Assembly (NCBI GenBank): GCA_021816155.1
Contig: JAKAZA010000006.1
Coordinates: forward strand, 1-50,910
DNA from: Pseudomonadota bacterium
GTDB taxonomy: Bacteria > Pseudomonadota > Alphaproteobacteria > Caulobacterales > Caulobacteraceae
Length of the DNA stretch: 50,910 nt
Reading direction: 5' to 3'
Shown: positions 12,018 to 20,673 of the stretch, piece after piece
Position numbering within the stretch: position 1 is the stretch's first letter
How the letters are laid out: every line of letters starts with the position of its first letter
Notes under the pieces: model-generated
The model's input: only the letters and a program-made list of their open reading frames with translations
Told to the model about the DNA's origin: nothing
Databases searched by the model: none
Position numbers and translations under genes: made by a program

Positions 12018-13166
12018 CTAGTCCATCAGGCCGTGCAGGCGGTTGAGGTTGGCCCAGCGCTTGGGGTCGAGGTCGCGGTCCTTGAAGGCGGCGTGGTCCG
12101 CGTCGTAGCGGTGGGCGCGGTAGATGCTGATCGACAGGTTGCCGCGCGCGTCGGTGTTGGTGAACGGGTTGACCCACTCCCACGCCACCTCGCCCCGGCG
12201 CGTGATCTCGAAGACGCGGCCGCTGGTGCCCTCGCAGACGACCACGTTGCCGGAGGCCAGCGGCGAGGCGCCCGAGATGTGGCCGCTGAAGAACTGGTTC
12301 GGGGGCGAGCCGCGGTAGCTCCAGACGATCTTACCGGTCGCCGGATCGGCCTCGACCACCTGGGAGCTGGCGTAGCCGTTGTCGAAGACCATGATGTTGC
12401 CGTTCGGGAGCCAGCTCGGGTTGTGCTGACCGTGGGTCTTGTCGAGCTTGAACGTGATCTCGCCGGTCCCGGCGTCGATCACCGCCACGCGGTCGGCGTT
12501 GCGGGCCGAGAAGACGATGTCGCCCTTTGCGTTCACATCGATCCCGTTGATGTGGGTCCACTCCCACCGCCGAGTGGCCCGGTCGATCGGGTCCTTCACC
12601 GGGTCGAGCAGCTTCCAGGTGTGGATGCGGCGCACCTCCTTGAAGTCCGGCGTGATCTCCACGAGGTCGTCGCCGATGAGCCGCGGCAGCTGCTCGCGCG
12701 GCTTGGCGTAGCCGCCCCGAACCTTGCGGTGCAGGTCCTCCGGCAGTTCCACCCATTCCGGAACCAGCGTGTTGCCGTTCTCGAAGCGATGGAAGTCGTG
12801 GTGCTGAGCGCGGTTGACGTACTCCCAGACTATGTTTCCGTCCCAGTCCACTTCGAGCAGCGTCGTGTGATAGCCGCCGAGCCGGGTGACGTGCCGCTCG
12901 AATGGCGGCGGCGGCCTGGTGGGTTCATCGGGCGGCGGATCGCCGAGGTTCGGGTCCGACCCCGTCATCAGCAGATTGCCGTTGGCGGCGAGACGCCCGT
13001 AACCCGGCTTGATGTGGCTGAACGTCCAGCGGTGGACCACCCGCCCGCCCATGTCGATCAGGTAGGCGTGCCGGCCCGCTGCGGGCGTGACCAGGGTGTA
13101 GCCCTTGGTCGAGAGGCCCGGCCGGTGCAGCGTCAGCCCGACGGCGCGATCAACCGACCAGCCCAT
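12018..13166 (-). CDS. Arylsulfotransferase (ASST)-like beta-propeller protein
   Basis: A 382-residue protein resembling the arylsulfotransferase family, whose beta-propeller forms transfer sulfate between phenols. Repeated propeller-blade patterns are visible: NGNLLMTG, DGNIVWEYVN, NGNTLVPE, KGDIVFSARN, NGNIMVFDNG, TGKIVWSYRG and SGNVVVCEG. Candidate catalytic histidines lie in HHDFHRF, WTHINGID and GHISGA. No signal peptide is seen, whereas classical ASST enzymes are periplasmic, so another propeller function is possible. The start is supported by GGGGGAC. It is 90 bases downstream of sthA on the same strand. Confidence 0.82.
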   Translation of the reverse strand: MGWSVDRAVGLTLHRPGLSTKGYTLVTPAAGRHAYLIDMGGRVVHRWTFSHIKPGYGRLAANGNLLMTGSDPNLGDPPPDEPTRPPPPFERHVTRLGGYHTTLLEVDWDGNIVWEYVNRAQHHDFHRFENGNTLVPEWVELPEDLHRKVRGGYAKPREQLPRLIGDDLVEITPDFKEVRRIHTWKLLDPVKDPIDRATRRWEWTHINGIDVNAKGDIVFSARNADRVAVIDAGTGEITFKLDKTHGQHNPSWLPNGNIMVFDNGYASSQVVEADPATGKIVWSYRGSPPNQFFSGHISGASPLASGNVVVCEGTSGRVFEITRRGEVAWEWVNPFTNTDARGNLSISIYRAHRYDADHAAFKDRDLDPKRWANLNRLHGLMD

Positions 13167-13256
13167 GATGTCCCCCGCCCCTGCCCGCGCGTACGACGGC
13201 GCGAGCCGTGGCGAACCCTAGCCTATCGCGCGAGCGGGGACAAAACTCGTCAGGCT

Positions 13257-14720
13257 CTACCCCGCCGCGCGCCGCCCGCGCGCCAGCGCCGCGGCGATGC
13301 GCTCCACGCTCGGCTGCGCCTTCGGCATCCGGTTCCAGGCGTCGAGGGCGGCGATCTTGTAGGCTTCGGCGAGCGTCGGATAGTTGAAGGTGTTCTCGAC
13401 GAAGTAGTCGAGCGTACCCTCGAGGTTCACGACCGCCTGGCCGATGTGGATCAGCTCGGTGGCGCCCTCGCCGACAATGTGCGCGCCCAGCAGCCGCCGC
13501 GTCTCCGCCGAGAAGATCAGCTTCATGAAGCCCGACGCGATGCCCATGATGTGGCCGCGCGAGGTCTCGCGGAAGCGGGCGACGCCGCACTCGTAGGGAA
13601 TGCCGCGCTTTCGCGCCTCTTCCTCGGTCATGCCGACGGTGGAGATCTCTGGCACTGAGTAGATGCCGTACGGAAAGAACTCAGGCGGCGCCTGGGCCGG
13701 CGCGTCGAACGCGTGGCAGGCCGCGATCCGGCCCTGCTCCATCGAGGTCGAGGCGAGCGAAGGGAACCCGATCACGTCGCCCGCGGCGTGGATGTGCGGC
13801 GCGGCGGTGCGGAAGGTGGACGGATCGACCGCGATGCGGCCGCGGCTGTCGGCTTCCAGGCCGCAGGCGTCCAGGCCGAGGGTGTCGGTGGCGCCAACCC
13901 TGCCAGCGGCGAACAGCACCATGTCGAAAGCCAGGCGCCGGCCGTCGGCGGTCTCCACGACGGCGTGGCGCTCGTCGGCCCAGGCCCGCGCGACCTTGCA
14001 GCCGAACCGGATCGAAACGCCCCGGTCGCGCAGGTCGTGCACGAACTCGTCGGCGAGCTCGCGATCGACGAACGGCAGCAGGCCGTCGCCGGGCTCCAGC
14101 ACGGTCACCTTGACGTCGAGGGCGCTGAAGATCGAGGCGTACTCCACACCGATCACGCTCGCCCCGATCACCGCCAGCTGGCGCGGGATCGCGGCGAGCT
14201 CGAGGATCTCGTCGCTGTCGACCACGCGCACGCCGTCGAAGTCGATGTGGGCCGGCCGGTAGGGGCGCGTGCCGACGGCGATGATGAACCGCTCCGCGCC
14301 GATGCGGCTGACCTCGCCGTTCTCGTGCGTCACCTCGACGTGGCGCGGGTCGACGAACCGCGCCGCGCCGCGGATGGTCTCGACGCCGTTGCGCGCGAAC
14401 TGGTGCTCCAGCACGTCGACCTCGTGGTCGAGCGTGATCCTGAGCCGCCGGATCAGGTCGGCCGCCACGATGTCGTGCTTGACCCGGTAGGCGCTGCCGT
14501 AGAAGCCGCGCTCGCGCCATCCGGACAGGTTGAGCACCGTTTCGCGCAGCGTCTTCGAGGGGATGGTGCCGGTGTGCACCGAGACCCCGCCGACCCGCCC
14601 GCCGCGCTCGACCACCAGCACGGTCTTGCCGAGCTTCGCCGCCTGCACAGCCGCACGGCGGCCGGCCGGCCCGCTGCCGATGACGACGAGGTCGAACGCG
14701 CTCACGTGGGTCTCGGTCAC
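13257..14720 (-). CDS. sthA: Soluble NAD(P)+ transhydrogenase
   Basis: Flavoprotein of 487 residues that equilibrates NADPH and NADH in the cytoplasm. It has the FAD-binding VVIGSGPAGRRAA, the second nucleotide site VIGASVIGVEYASI, the FAD motif HAAGDVIG, and a C-terminal dimer domain with AYKIAALDAWNR. The position of the redox-active disulfide of lipoamide dehydrogenase and mercuric reductase reads GGVSVHTGTIPSKTLRE, with no cysteine pair, which identifies the SthA branch. The length is normal. The 261-base gap upstream (14721-14981) has no gene I can support; TTAACACTAA at 14767-14776 is the only promoter-like motif noticed there. Confidence 0.93.
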   Translation of the reverse strand: MTETHVSAFDLVVIGSGPAGRRAAVQAAKLGKTVLVVERGGRVGGVSVHTGTIPSKTLRETVLNLSGWRERGFYGSAYRVKHDIVAADLIRRLRITLDHEVDVLEHQFARNGVETIRGAARFVDPRHVEVTHENGEVSRIGAERFIIAVGTRPYRPAHIDFDGVRVVDSDEILELAAIPRQLAVIGASVIGVEYASIFSALDVKVTVLEPGDGLLPFVDRELADEFVHDLRDRGVSIRFGCKVARAWADERHAVVETADGRRLAFDMVLFAAGRVGATDTLGLDACGLEADSRGRIAVDPSTFRTAAPHIHAAGDVIGFPSLASTSMEQGRIAACHAFDAPAQAPPEFFPYGIYSVPEISTVGMTEEEARKRGIPYECGVARFRETSRGHIMGIASGFMKLIFSAETRRLLGAHIVGEGATELIHIGQAVVNLEGTLDYFVENTFNYPTLAEAYKIAALDAWNRMPKAQPSVERIAAALARGRRAAG

Positions 14721-14981
14721 GGCCGCAAATCCCCCAATGCCGGGCCGGCCAGACTTAGCGGCGTTAGTGTTAAGGCATGGTGGCCATGGTCCGCTCTGGC
14801 CTGCGACCGATCGAGCCGGGTTACCGCCGCTTCCTGATTGCGCCGCGGCCGGCTCGCAGCTCGGCGCCAGCCGTCGCCGGCGTTCAGCGCCGTGGCCGAG
14901 GCGCTTCGCTGGAAGGATGCGCCGCGCGCCCGCCGATCCGCGCGGCGGCCGAACCCCGCGCCAACCCGTCTGGCGATCCGA

Positions 14982-16103
14982 CTAGCCTGAGACGATCGCC
15001 TCGAGGTTCAAGTCGTCCGCAGCCGCGGCGAGACGATCGGCCCAACAGTCGAACAAGGCGACCGCGCGGGGGTTGCTCCTGTCCAAAACCGGGGCCCCCT
15101 CGACCCAATTGACGAGGCTGAAGAGCACGGCGCGGCGGTAGTCCAGCTCGCACGCCTCGAAGCTGTAGCCGGCGACGCCTTGGCGAATGAGCGCGCCGTG
15201 GTACCGGCGCAGCAGCGCCGTCTCGTTCGCTCGACGCAGCTCGACAGGCGCGGCGCCGCCCATCAGGTAGCCGACGTCGTAGGGCCCTCGCACCTGCATG
15301 ACGATCTGCCAGTCGACAACGGTGAGCTCCCGCCCCCCCGGCGTGGGGCGGAACATCAGGTTGTCGACGCGGAAGTCGCCGTGGCCGAGCGTCAGCGGCT
15401 CCGCGCCGATCGCCGCCAGCATCGCCTCGAATGCGTTTGCGACCTTTTCCGCGATCCGCGCCAGGTCGTGATGGTCGCGCGCCCTCAGGGCCTCTAGCGC
15501 CGCCGGCAGAGATGCGCGGTAGTTCTCAGCCCCGTGGGGAGCGTAGGGCGGCTCGACCACCGAGGGCATGATGGCGCGCAGCTCGGCCAGGCGAGGGTGG
15601 CCCCACCAGCGCGCGTGCAGCGTGGCGACGCCGTCGATGGCGGCGGTGAGGTCAGCCAGCGAGATGCCGGCGACCTGGTCGGGGCTGGCGGCCGGCGCCA
15701 GGTCCTCCATCAGGATCACGAAGTCACCCGACGCAGGGTCGAACGCCGAGAAGTACGGCTCCGGCGTACGCAGCTCGATGGCGCCGGCGACCTCCTGATA
15801 GAAGCGGACCTCCCGCTCGTACATGCCATAGGCGCCGCAAAGCTCCCGCACCTCGGGGCTGGGCGAGCGCAGCTTGGCGACCAGGCTGGACGGCCCGGCG
15901 GCGGCCTCGGGCGCGTAGGTCAGCTGCAGCCGGTGAAGCTCGGCGAGGATGCCGACCCCTTCGCCGATGCGCCGCCGGTCCACGGCGACGACGCGGACGC
16001 CCGGCCGGCCGCCGGCGGCCAGGGCCTGGCTGACCCAGGCTGGGGTGAGGCCGTCGGCGGTCTCGGGGATGGCCGGCGCGCGGGCGTCGGCGGCCACATT
16101 CAC
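14982..16103 (-). CDS. APH-family phosphotransferase
   Basis: A 373-residue protein of the aminoglycoside phosphotransferase / choline-kinase-like superfamily. It shows the catalytic loop LGHGDFRVDNLMF, the following metal site LTVVDWQIV, and the N-lobe SLVAKLRSPSPEVRE. In lipid and steroid catabolic clusters such kinases are thought to phosphorylate hydroxylated intermediates, like the kinase part of ACAD10/11; that role is an inference here. The GTG start overlaps the stop of the P450-MFS gene (GTGA at 16100-16103), so translation is probably coupled. An alternative GTG lies at 16097. It is the last gene of the putative TetR-controlled operon. Confidence 0.85.
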   Translation of the reverse strand: MNVAADARAPAIPETADGLTPAWVSQALAAGGRPGVRVVAVDRRRIGEGVGILAELHRLQLTYAPEAAAGPSSLVAKLRSPSPEVRELCGAYGMYEREVRFYQEVAGAIELRTPEPYFSAFDPASGDFVILMEDLAPAASPDQVAGISLADLTAAIDGVATLHARWWGHPRLAELRAIMPSVVEPPYAPHGAENYRASLPAALEALRARDHHDLARIAEKVANAFEAMLAAIGAEPLTLGHGDFRVDNLMFRPTPGGRELTVVDWQIVMQVRGPYDVGYLMGGAAPVELRRANETALLRRYHGALIRQGVAGYSFEACELDYRRAVLFSLVNWVEGAPVLDRSNPRAVALFDCWADRLAAAADDLNLEAIVSG

Positions 16104-18622
16104 GCCCGGACGCCCAAGGTGGCCAGTCGGCGTCCGAGGGTGAGGAACGCTGTGAGCCCGAGGGTGGTTGCGACGGCGAACAGCGCGTACAGGGGCGCGT
16201 ATCCGTGTCCTCCGGTCAGCAGCGCGCCGGCCAGGACGGGGCCGACCGCGCCGCCGATGGCGAGGGCCGCGGGCATCAGCACCGCCACGTGGCCGCGCTG
16301 GTCGGCGGAGGCGATCATGCCCATCTGGTAGGCCATGGGGAAGTTCCACAGGCCGACCGCCAACACGACGCCGACGAGATAGCCGGGAAATCCATGCCCC
16401 CACTGCAGCGCCGCCGCGCCAACGATCGCCAGCAGCATGCCGACCGCCAGCGGCTTGGCCCGTCCGAGGCGGTCGCCCATCACCGCGGCGGCGACGCCTG
16501 CGGCGCCGCTGGCCGCCAGGGCGACCATGAAGGCGGTCGACGCGGCCTGGTCGCTGACGCCGAAGGTCGGAGCCAGCTGGGTGAGGAACGCCCACAGCGC
16601 CGAGAGCCCGGCGAACGAGACGAACAGCCCCGCCAGGCCCGACCAGGGCGCCCAGTCTCGCAGGCTGGCGCGCAGCATGGCGGCGAGGTCCCGGCGACGC
16701 CCCTTCATGGTGAAGCGTTCGGCCGGCGGGGTCAGCGCGCGCCGGGCCGGGAAGCCGGCCAGGCCCACAAGCGCGGCCACGCCGGCGAGCGCCGCCAGGG
16801 CGAACGCCGCGCCCGAGAAGCCCCAGCGGGGAATGGCGTATCCGGTGAGGATCAGGAGTCCTGCGCCGCCGAGCAGCACCTCGGCCGTCAGCTTTATCCC
16901 GAAGGCGGGGTCCGGCCGGTGGTTCTCGGAGATCACCGCGATGCAAAGGGTGTAGAGCACCCCGAGGCTGGCGCCGGCGATCACCAGCGCCGCCAGCAGC
17001 GCGCCCAAGGTGGTGGCTAGGCCGCAGGCCCCCAGGCTCAGCACCGACACCACCGTCGCGGCGCCCACGAGCGCCCGCCAGTTGAACCGGCTGATCCACT
17101 GGTTGGAGAAGACGGCCACCAGGGCGAAGCCGGCCAGGTAGCTCGAGCCCACGAGGCCGATCTGGCCCGCGTCCAGGGAGAAGCGCGTCGCCGCGGCCGT
17201 GAGCAGCGCGGGCATGACGTTGAACAGCAGCGCGGCGGCGGCCGACACCAGGGAGGCCGAGGCGAGCACGCCGAGCGGCTGTCGATAGGCGACGGGCTTG
17301 GGCGGCGCCGGTCGGTCGTCCTGGGCCGGCGCCGCGCGGGGCGCCAGCGTCTCCGACGGCGGGATGCGCACCTTCAGGCTGGCGTAGCCCCGGGTGAAGG
17401 GGCTGGCGACATAGACCGGCTCGTCCACGACCTCGATCCTCGGGTAGCGCTTGAGGATCTCTTCCCAGACGATGCGCAGCTGCATCTCGGCCAGCCGGTT
17501 GCCCATGCAGCGGTGGATGCCGAAGCCGAACGACATGTGATGGCGCGGCCGCTCGCGGTCGATGATGTAGTCGTCCGGGCGGTCGATGACCGTCTCGTCG
17601 CGGTTGCCCGAGACGTACCACATGATCACCTTGTCGCCCTTGGCGATGCGCTTGCCGCCGAGCTCGGTGTCCTGGGTGGCGGTGCGCCGCATGTGGGCCA
17701 GCGGCGTCTGCCAGCGGATGGTCTCGGAGACCATCGACGGGATCAGCTCGGGGTGCTCGCGCAGCTTGGCGTACTGGTCCGGGTTCTGGTTCAACGCCAA
17801 CACGCTGCCGGTGATGGTGTTGCGCGTTGTGTCGTTGCCGCCGACGATCAGGAGGATGATGTTCCCCAGGTATTCCATGGGGGTCATGTCCTGGGTGGCC
17901 TCGCCGTGGGCGAGCATGGAGATGAGGTTGAAGGCGGGCTCGGCGTTGACCCGCTCGTTCCACAGCCGGACGAAGTACTCCAGGCACTCCATCAGGATCG
18001 CGAGCTGTTCCTCTTCCGTCTCGACCAGTTCCCCCGGCGCGGGAAAGGTCGTGGCGACGTTCGACCAGTAGGTCAGGAGGCGGCGGTCCTCGAACGGAAA
18101 GTCGAACAAGGTCGCCAGCATCTGGGTGGTCAGCTCGATGGAGACCTTCTCGACCCAGTCGAAAGTCTCGCCCACCGGCAGCTCGTCCAGGATCTTCGCC
18201 GCCCTCGACCGGATCAGGTCTTCCATCCGCGTCAGGTTGGCCGGCGCCACGATGGGGGAGACCACCTTGCGCTGCTGGTCGTGGTGCGGACGGTCCATCG
18301 CGATGAACATCGGCAGCGCCGGGGCGTCGCCGCTGCCCTCGTCGACGATCGTGATGCCGCCGCGGCGGACGTCGGAGGAGAAGACGTCGTGGTTGGTGTC
18401 GACAGCCATGATGTCGTCGAACCGGGTCACCGACCAGTAGGGGCCGAACTGACTGTCGCGGCAGTAGTGCACGGGGTCCTCGCGGCGCAGCCGCGCGAAG
18501 TAGGGCCAGTGGCTGTTGGTCCGCCACAGCTCGACGTTGCTGACGTCGATGTCCTCGAGCGCGATTGTCTCCGCGTCCTGCATCGCCCGGATTCTGGGGG
18601 CGGCGCCCGCGTCGTCGGCCAT
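16100..18622 (-). CDS. CYP153-type cytochrome P450 fused to MFS transporter
   Basis: An 840-residue protein in one uninterrupted frame. Residues 1-420 are a complete P450: I-helix IVGGNDTTRNT (about 259-269), ExxR at Glu300-Arg303, and heme loop FGFGIHRCMGN with Cys372. The segments DPVHYC, FGPYWSVT, GNRD and RWQTPLAHMRRTA match the CYP153 family, known for terminal hydroxylation of alkanes, fatty acids and related chains. A Pro/Ala-rich linker (421-449) leads to about 12 membrane helices (450-830) of major facilitator type, with the loop GDRLGRAKP near 716-724. No internal start with a ribosome site precedes the first helix; only a GTG at codon 452 without one. The gene start follows GGAGGAA. 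The P450 would face the cytoplasm. CYP153 enzymes normally end near residue 420, so the fusion is unusual. Electrons probably come from the ferredoxin at 21577-21897. Confidence 0.9.
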   Translation of the reverse strand: MADDAGAAPRIRAMQDAETIALEDIDVSNVELWRTNSHWPYFARLRREDPVHYCRDSQFGPYWSVTRFDDIMAVDTNHDVFSSDVRRGGITIVDEGSGDAPALPMFIAMDRPHHDQQRKVVSPIVAPANLTRMEDLIRSRAAKILDELPVGETFDWVEKVSIELTTQMLATLFDFPFEDRRLLTYWSNVATTFPAPGELVETEEEQLAILMECLEYFVRLWNERVNAEPAFNLISMLAHGEATQDMTPMEYLGNIILLIVGGNDTTRNTITGSVLALNQNPDQYAKLREHPELIPSMVSETIRWQTPLAHMRRTATQDTELGGKRIAKGDKVIMWYVSGNRDETVIDRPDDYIIDRERPRHHMSFGFGIHRCMGNRLAEMQLRIVWEEILKRYPRIEVVDEPVYVASPFTRGYASLKVRIPPSETLAPRAAPAQDDRPAPPKPVAYRQPLGVLASASLVSAAAALLFNVMPALLTAAATRFSLDAGQIGLVGSSYLAGFALVAVFSNQWISRFNWRALVGAATVVSVLSLGACGLATTLGALLAALVIAGASLGVLYTLCIAVISENHRPDPAFGIKLTAEVLLGGAGLLILTGYAIPRWGFSGAAFALAALAGVAALVGLAGFPARRALTPPAERFTMKGRRRDLAAMLRASLRDWAPWSGLAGLFVSFAGLSALWAFLTQLAPTFGVSDQAASTAFMVALAASGAAGVAAAVMGDRLGRAKPLAVGMLLAIVGAAALQWGHGFPGYLVGVVLAVGLWNFPMAYQMGMIASADQRGHVAVLMPAALAIGGAVGPVLAGALLTGGHGYAPLYALFAVATTLGLTAFLTLGRRLATLGVRA

Positions 18623-18651
18623 GGGATTCCTCCGTGGTTCTCTTCTGATTG

Positions 18652-19059
18652 TTACAGCGCCGAGCCTATGACGGCCACGGCGCGTATCTCCACGCGGAAT
18701 TCAGGGCGGGCGAGCTCAGTCACGCCCACCGCCGTCCACGACGGGTAGTTGCTGGGGAAGAATTCGTCCTTCACGGCGGCGAACGCGCGCATCTCGCCGC
18801 GCAGGTTGGTGTGGAAGGTGTTGAGATCGACGACGTCGCCCAGGGTCGCGCCGGCCTCGGCGAGCACCAACCTCAGGCTTTCGAACGCCAGCCGCGCCTG
18901 GGCGATCATGTCCGCGCCCGGCTGGCCGGCCGCGTCCAGCCCCACCTGGCCCGACACCCAGATCGTGTCGCCGACCCGGGTCGCCTGCGCGAAGTGATAG
19001 CGGTCGTACATCGCCTGCGCGCCCGCCGGCACGACGATCGTGCGCTTGCCGCCGCTCAT
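18652..19059 (-). CDS. RidA family protein
   Basis: Small 135-residue protein of the RidA/YjgF/UK114 family. Members trim reactive enamine or imine intermediates, or act as hydrolases in catabolic gene clusters. Family features are FAQATRVGDTIWVSGQVGLD, the helix ARLAFESLRLVLAEAGATLGD split by short loops, and the C-terminal strand VEIRAVAVIG with a preceding Arg near the ligand pocket. Its ATG overlaps the stop of the upstream dioxygenase by four bases (ATGA), and 29 bases separate it from the P450-MFS gene. It therefore belongs to the same operon. Its exact substrate is unknown. Confidence 0.9.
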   Translation of the reverse strand: MSGGKRTIVVPAGAQAMYDRYHFAQATRVGDTIWVSGQVGLDAAGQPGADMIAQARLAFESLRLVLAEAGATLGDVVDLNTFHTNLRGEMRAFAAVKDEFFPSNYPSWTAVGVTELARPEFRVEIRAVAVIGSAL

Positions 19060-19892
19060 CGCAGCTGCTCGAAAATCGGCGCGCGGAACGGCTCGCCATC
19101 AGCGAGGTGCGCCAGCTCCTTGTGGAAGAGCATTCCCTGGGGTGGGTAGCGGGACTTGGTCTTGGTCGGCAGCGAACGGAACAAGGCGTTGTCGCCGAAG
19201 AAGCGCAGGACCAGCGTGTGCCGATCCGGGAAGTTCGCGTCGACCGGCGCGCCGCCATGCAGCGATCCCGGATGCAACACCACCATGTCGCCGGGCTGGT
19301 GGGCCCAGGAGATGACGTCGTAGGCGTTCGGGTCGGCCTTCCGCTCGGCCTCGATGTCGGGGAGCCGCGGCAGCTGAGATGCAGGCCCGTGCAGCGGCCG
19401 GGTGGGATCATCCGGGTCCTTGAAATCGGTGCCGTCGTGCAGGACGCCCCGGTGCGAGCCGCGAACGATTTCCAGCGAATTCGCCTTCGGCACGGCTTCG
19501 AAGCTGATCCAGGCATTGGCCCAGTGATCGCCGTCCCAGGGCAGGTAGGAGGTGTCCTGGTGCCAGGGCGTACGGCCGCCGACGCCGCCCTTCTTCAGGA
19601 ACACTTCTTCGGCGAAGTACCAGACATGCTCGGAGCCCCAGAGGTCGGCGAAGAGGTCCGCGAACGGTATCGACCGCACCAGCGCCTTCAGGCGTTCGGC
19701 CGCCCGCGGATTGGCGTTGTCGTTATGGTGCTCGCTGCCCGTTCCGGGGAACACGGTGACCGCGGAGGGTCCAGGATTGGCGACATTCCAGTCGAAGGCC
19801 GCCCGGCACATGGCCATTTGTCCCGCGTCGAGGAACCCTTCGATCAGCACGGCGCCGTCTCGTGCGAAGGCGTCGCGTTTGGATTGGTCCAT
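19056..19892 (-). CDS. Phytanoyl-CoA dioxygenase (PhyH) family protein 1
   Basis: Fe(II)/2-oxoglutarate-dependent oxygenase of 278 residues. The iron ligands are the H-x-D pair in TPWHQDTSYLPW (His111, Asp113) and the distal His212 in HPGSLHGGAP; an Arg in RHTLVLRFFG is placed to bind 2-oxoglutarate. The family hydroxylates acyl-CoA and many small lipophilic molecules; the substrate here is unknown. I chose the ATG at 19892, with GGAG 8 bases before it, rather than in-frame readings toward 19931 that approach the operator. It is the first gene of the operon with RidA, P450-MFS and the phosphotransferase, and starts 48 bases from the palindrome that probably controls it. Confidence 0.9.
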   Translation of the reverse strand: MDQSKRDAFARDGAVLIEGFLDAGQMAMCRAAFDWNVANPGPSAVTVFPGTGSEHHNDNANPRAAERLKALVRSIPFADLFADLWGSEHVWYFAEEVFLKKGGVGGRTPWHQDTSYLPWDGDHWANAWISFEAVPKANSLEIVRGSHRGVLHDGTDFKDPDDPTRPLHGPASQLPRLPDIEAERKADPNAYDVISWAHQPGDMVVLHPGSLHGGAPVDANFPDRHTLVLRFFGDNALFRSLPTKTKSRYPPQGMLFHKELAHLADGEPFRAPIFEQLR

Positions 19893-19940
19893 TGTTCGGC
19901 TCCGGAGCGATGCGATAACGCTTCTTAACATCGCATTCTG

Positions 19941-19966
19941 ATTTAGACAACGATCGTTGTCTAAAT
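19941..19966. promoter_or_regulatory. Perfect 26-bp palindrome, probable TetR operator
   Basis: Half-site ATTTAGACAACGA is followed directly by its exact reverse complement, and is AT-rich against the GC-rich background. It lies between the divergent dioxygenase operon and the TetR gene, where autoregulating TetR proteins usually bind. An upstream TTG in the TetR frame falls inside it and is therefore an unlikely start. Confidence 0.85.
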
Positions 19967-19998
19967 TATGGTGCCACTCCGCGGGAACGAGGACGCAG

Positions 19999-20673
19999 GT
20001 GGATCAAGGGTCGGAAACCGCCACGAAAGCGGGCCTCAAGCCCGGAACGGCGCGCCGGCGTGGACGGCCGGTCGGCGATCGCGAGGCAAGGAGCGGCGAA
20101 CTCGTCGCCGCCGCGCGCGCCGTCATCGCCAGGGAGGGCTATGGCGGGGCGACGCTGCGCAAGGTGGCCGAAGAAGCGGGCGCCACGACGGGCGCGGTAA
20201 GCTACTATTTCGAGAACAAGGAAGCGATGGTCCTGGCGGTCGCCGAGTCGCTGTTCGACGAGTTCGACGCCTGGCTCCTCGCCCATGGCGACGCCTGCGA
20301 TCCCAAGTCGCTCTGCAACAGCCTGATCACCTGGACCACGCTCGGCGGCAGCGAGGCTTGGCTGGTCTGCCTGCAGCTGCTGGTGGGCGCCCGCGGCGAC
20401 GCGGCGCTGGCGGCGGTGATCGCCCGCCGCGACGCGCGCTTCATGGCCAATCTGACGAAGCTGCTCGAGCGCGGGCAGGCGCAGGGCCTGATCCGCCGCG
20501 ACTTCCCCGCCGATGTGCTCGCCGACCAGCTCAGCGCCATGGGCGACGGCTGGGCCCTGACCTATCCGCTCGAGCCCGAGCGCTTCGCCCGCGGCCGCAT
20601 CCGGCACCTGGTGGACAGCGCCGCGGCGATGCTGGCGCCGCCACGGGCCCCTCAAGCAGCCGCGGGCTCATGA
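19999..20673 (+). CDS. TetR family transcriptional regulator
   Basis: DNA-binding repressor of 224 residues. The N-terminal helix-turn-helix covers about residues 20-65: LVAAARAVIAREGYGGATLR, then KVAEEAGATTGAVSYYFENKEAM with the typical recognition helix and YYF.NKE signature. The rest is a variable helical ligand domain. I chose the GTG at 19999 with GAGG just upstream; a TTG at 19957 lies within the palindrome and is rejected. Its 3' end overlaps the convergent second dioxygenase gene by 22 bases. It most likely controls the flanking P450 operon and perhaps the ferredoxin operon; the inducer is unknown. Confidence 0.9.
   Translation: MDQGSETATKAGLKPGTARRRGRPVGDREARSGELVAAARAVIAREGYGGATLRKVAEEAGATTGAVSYYFENKEAMVLAVAESLFDEFDAWLLAHGDACDPKSLCNSLITWTTLGGSEAWLVCLQLLVGARGDAALAAVIARRDARFMANLTKLLERGQAQGLIRRDFPADVLADQLSAMGDGWALTYPLEPERFARGRIRHLVDSAAAMLAPPRAPQAAAGS

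Noticed and set aside
13257..14720. sthA read as mercuric reductase or lipoamide dehydrogenase
   Set aside because: The redox-active Cys pair is absent; the motif reads GGVSVHTGTIPSK.
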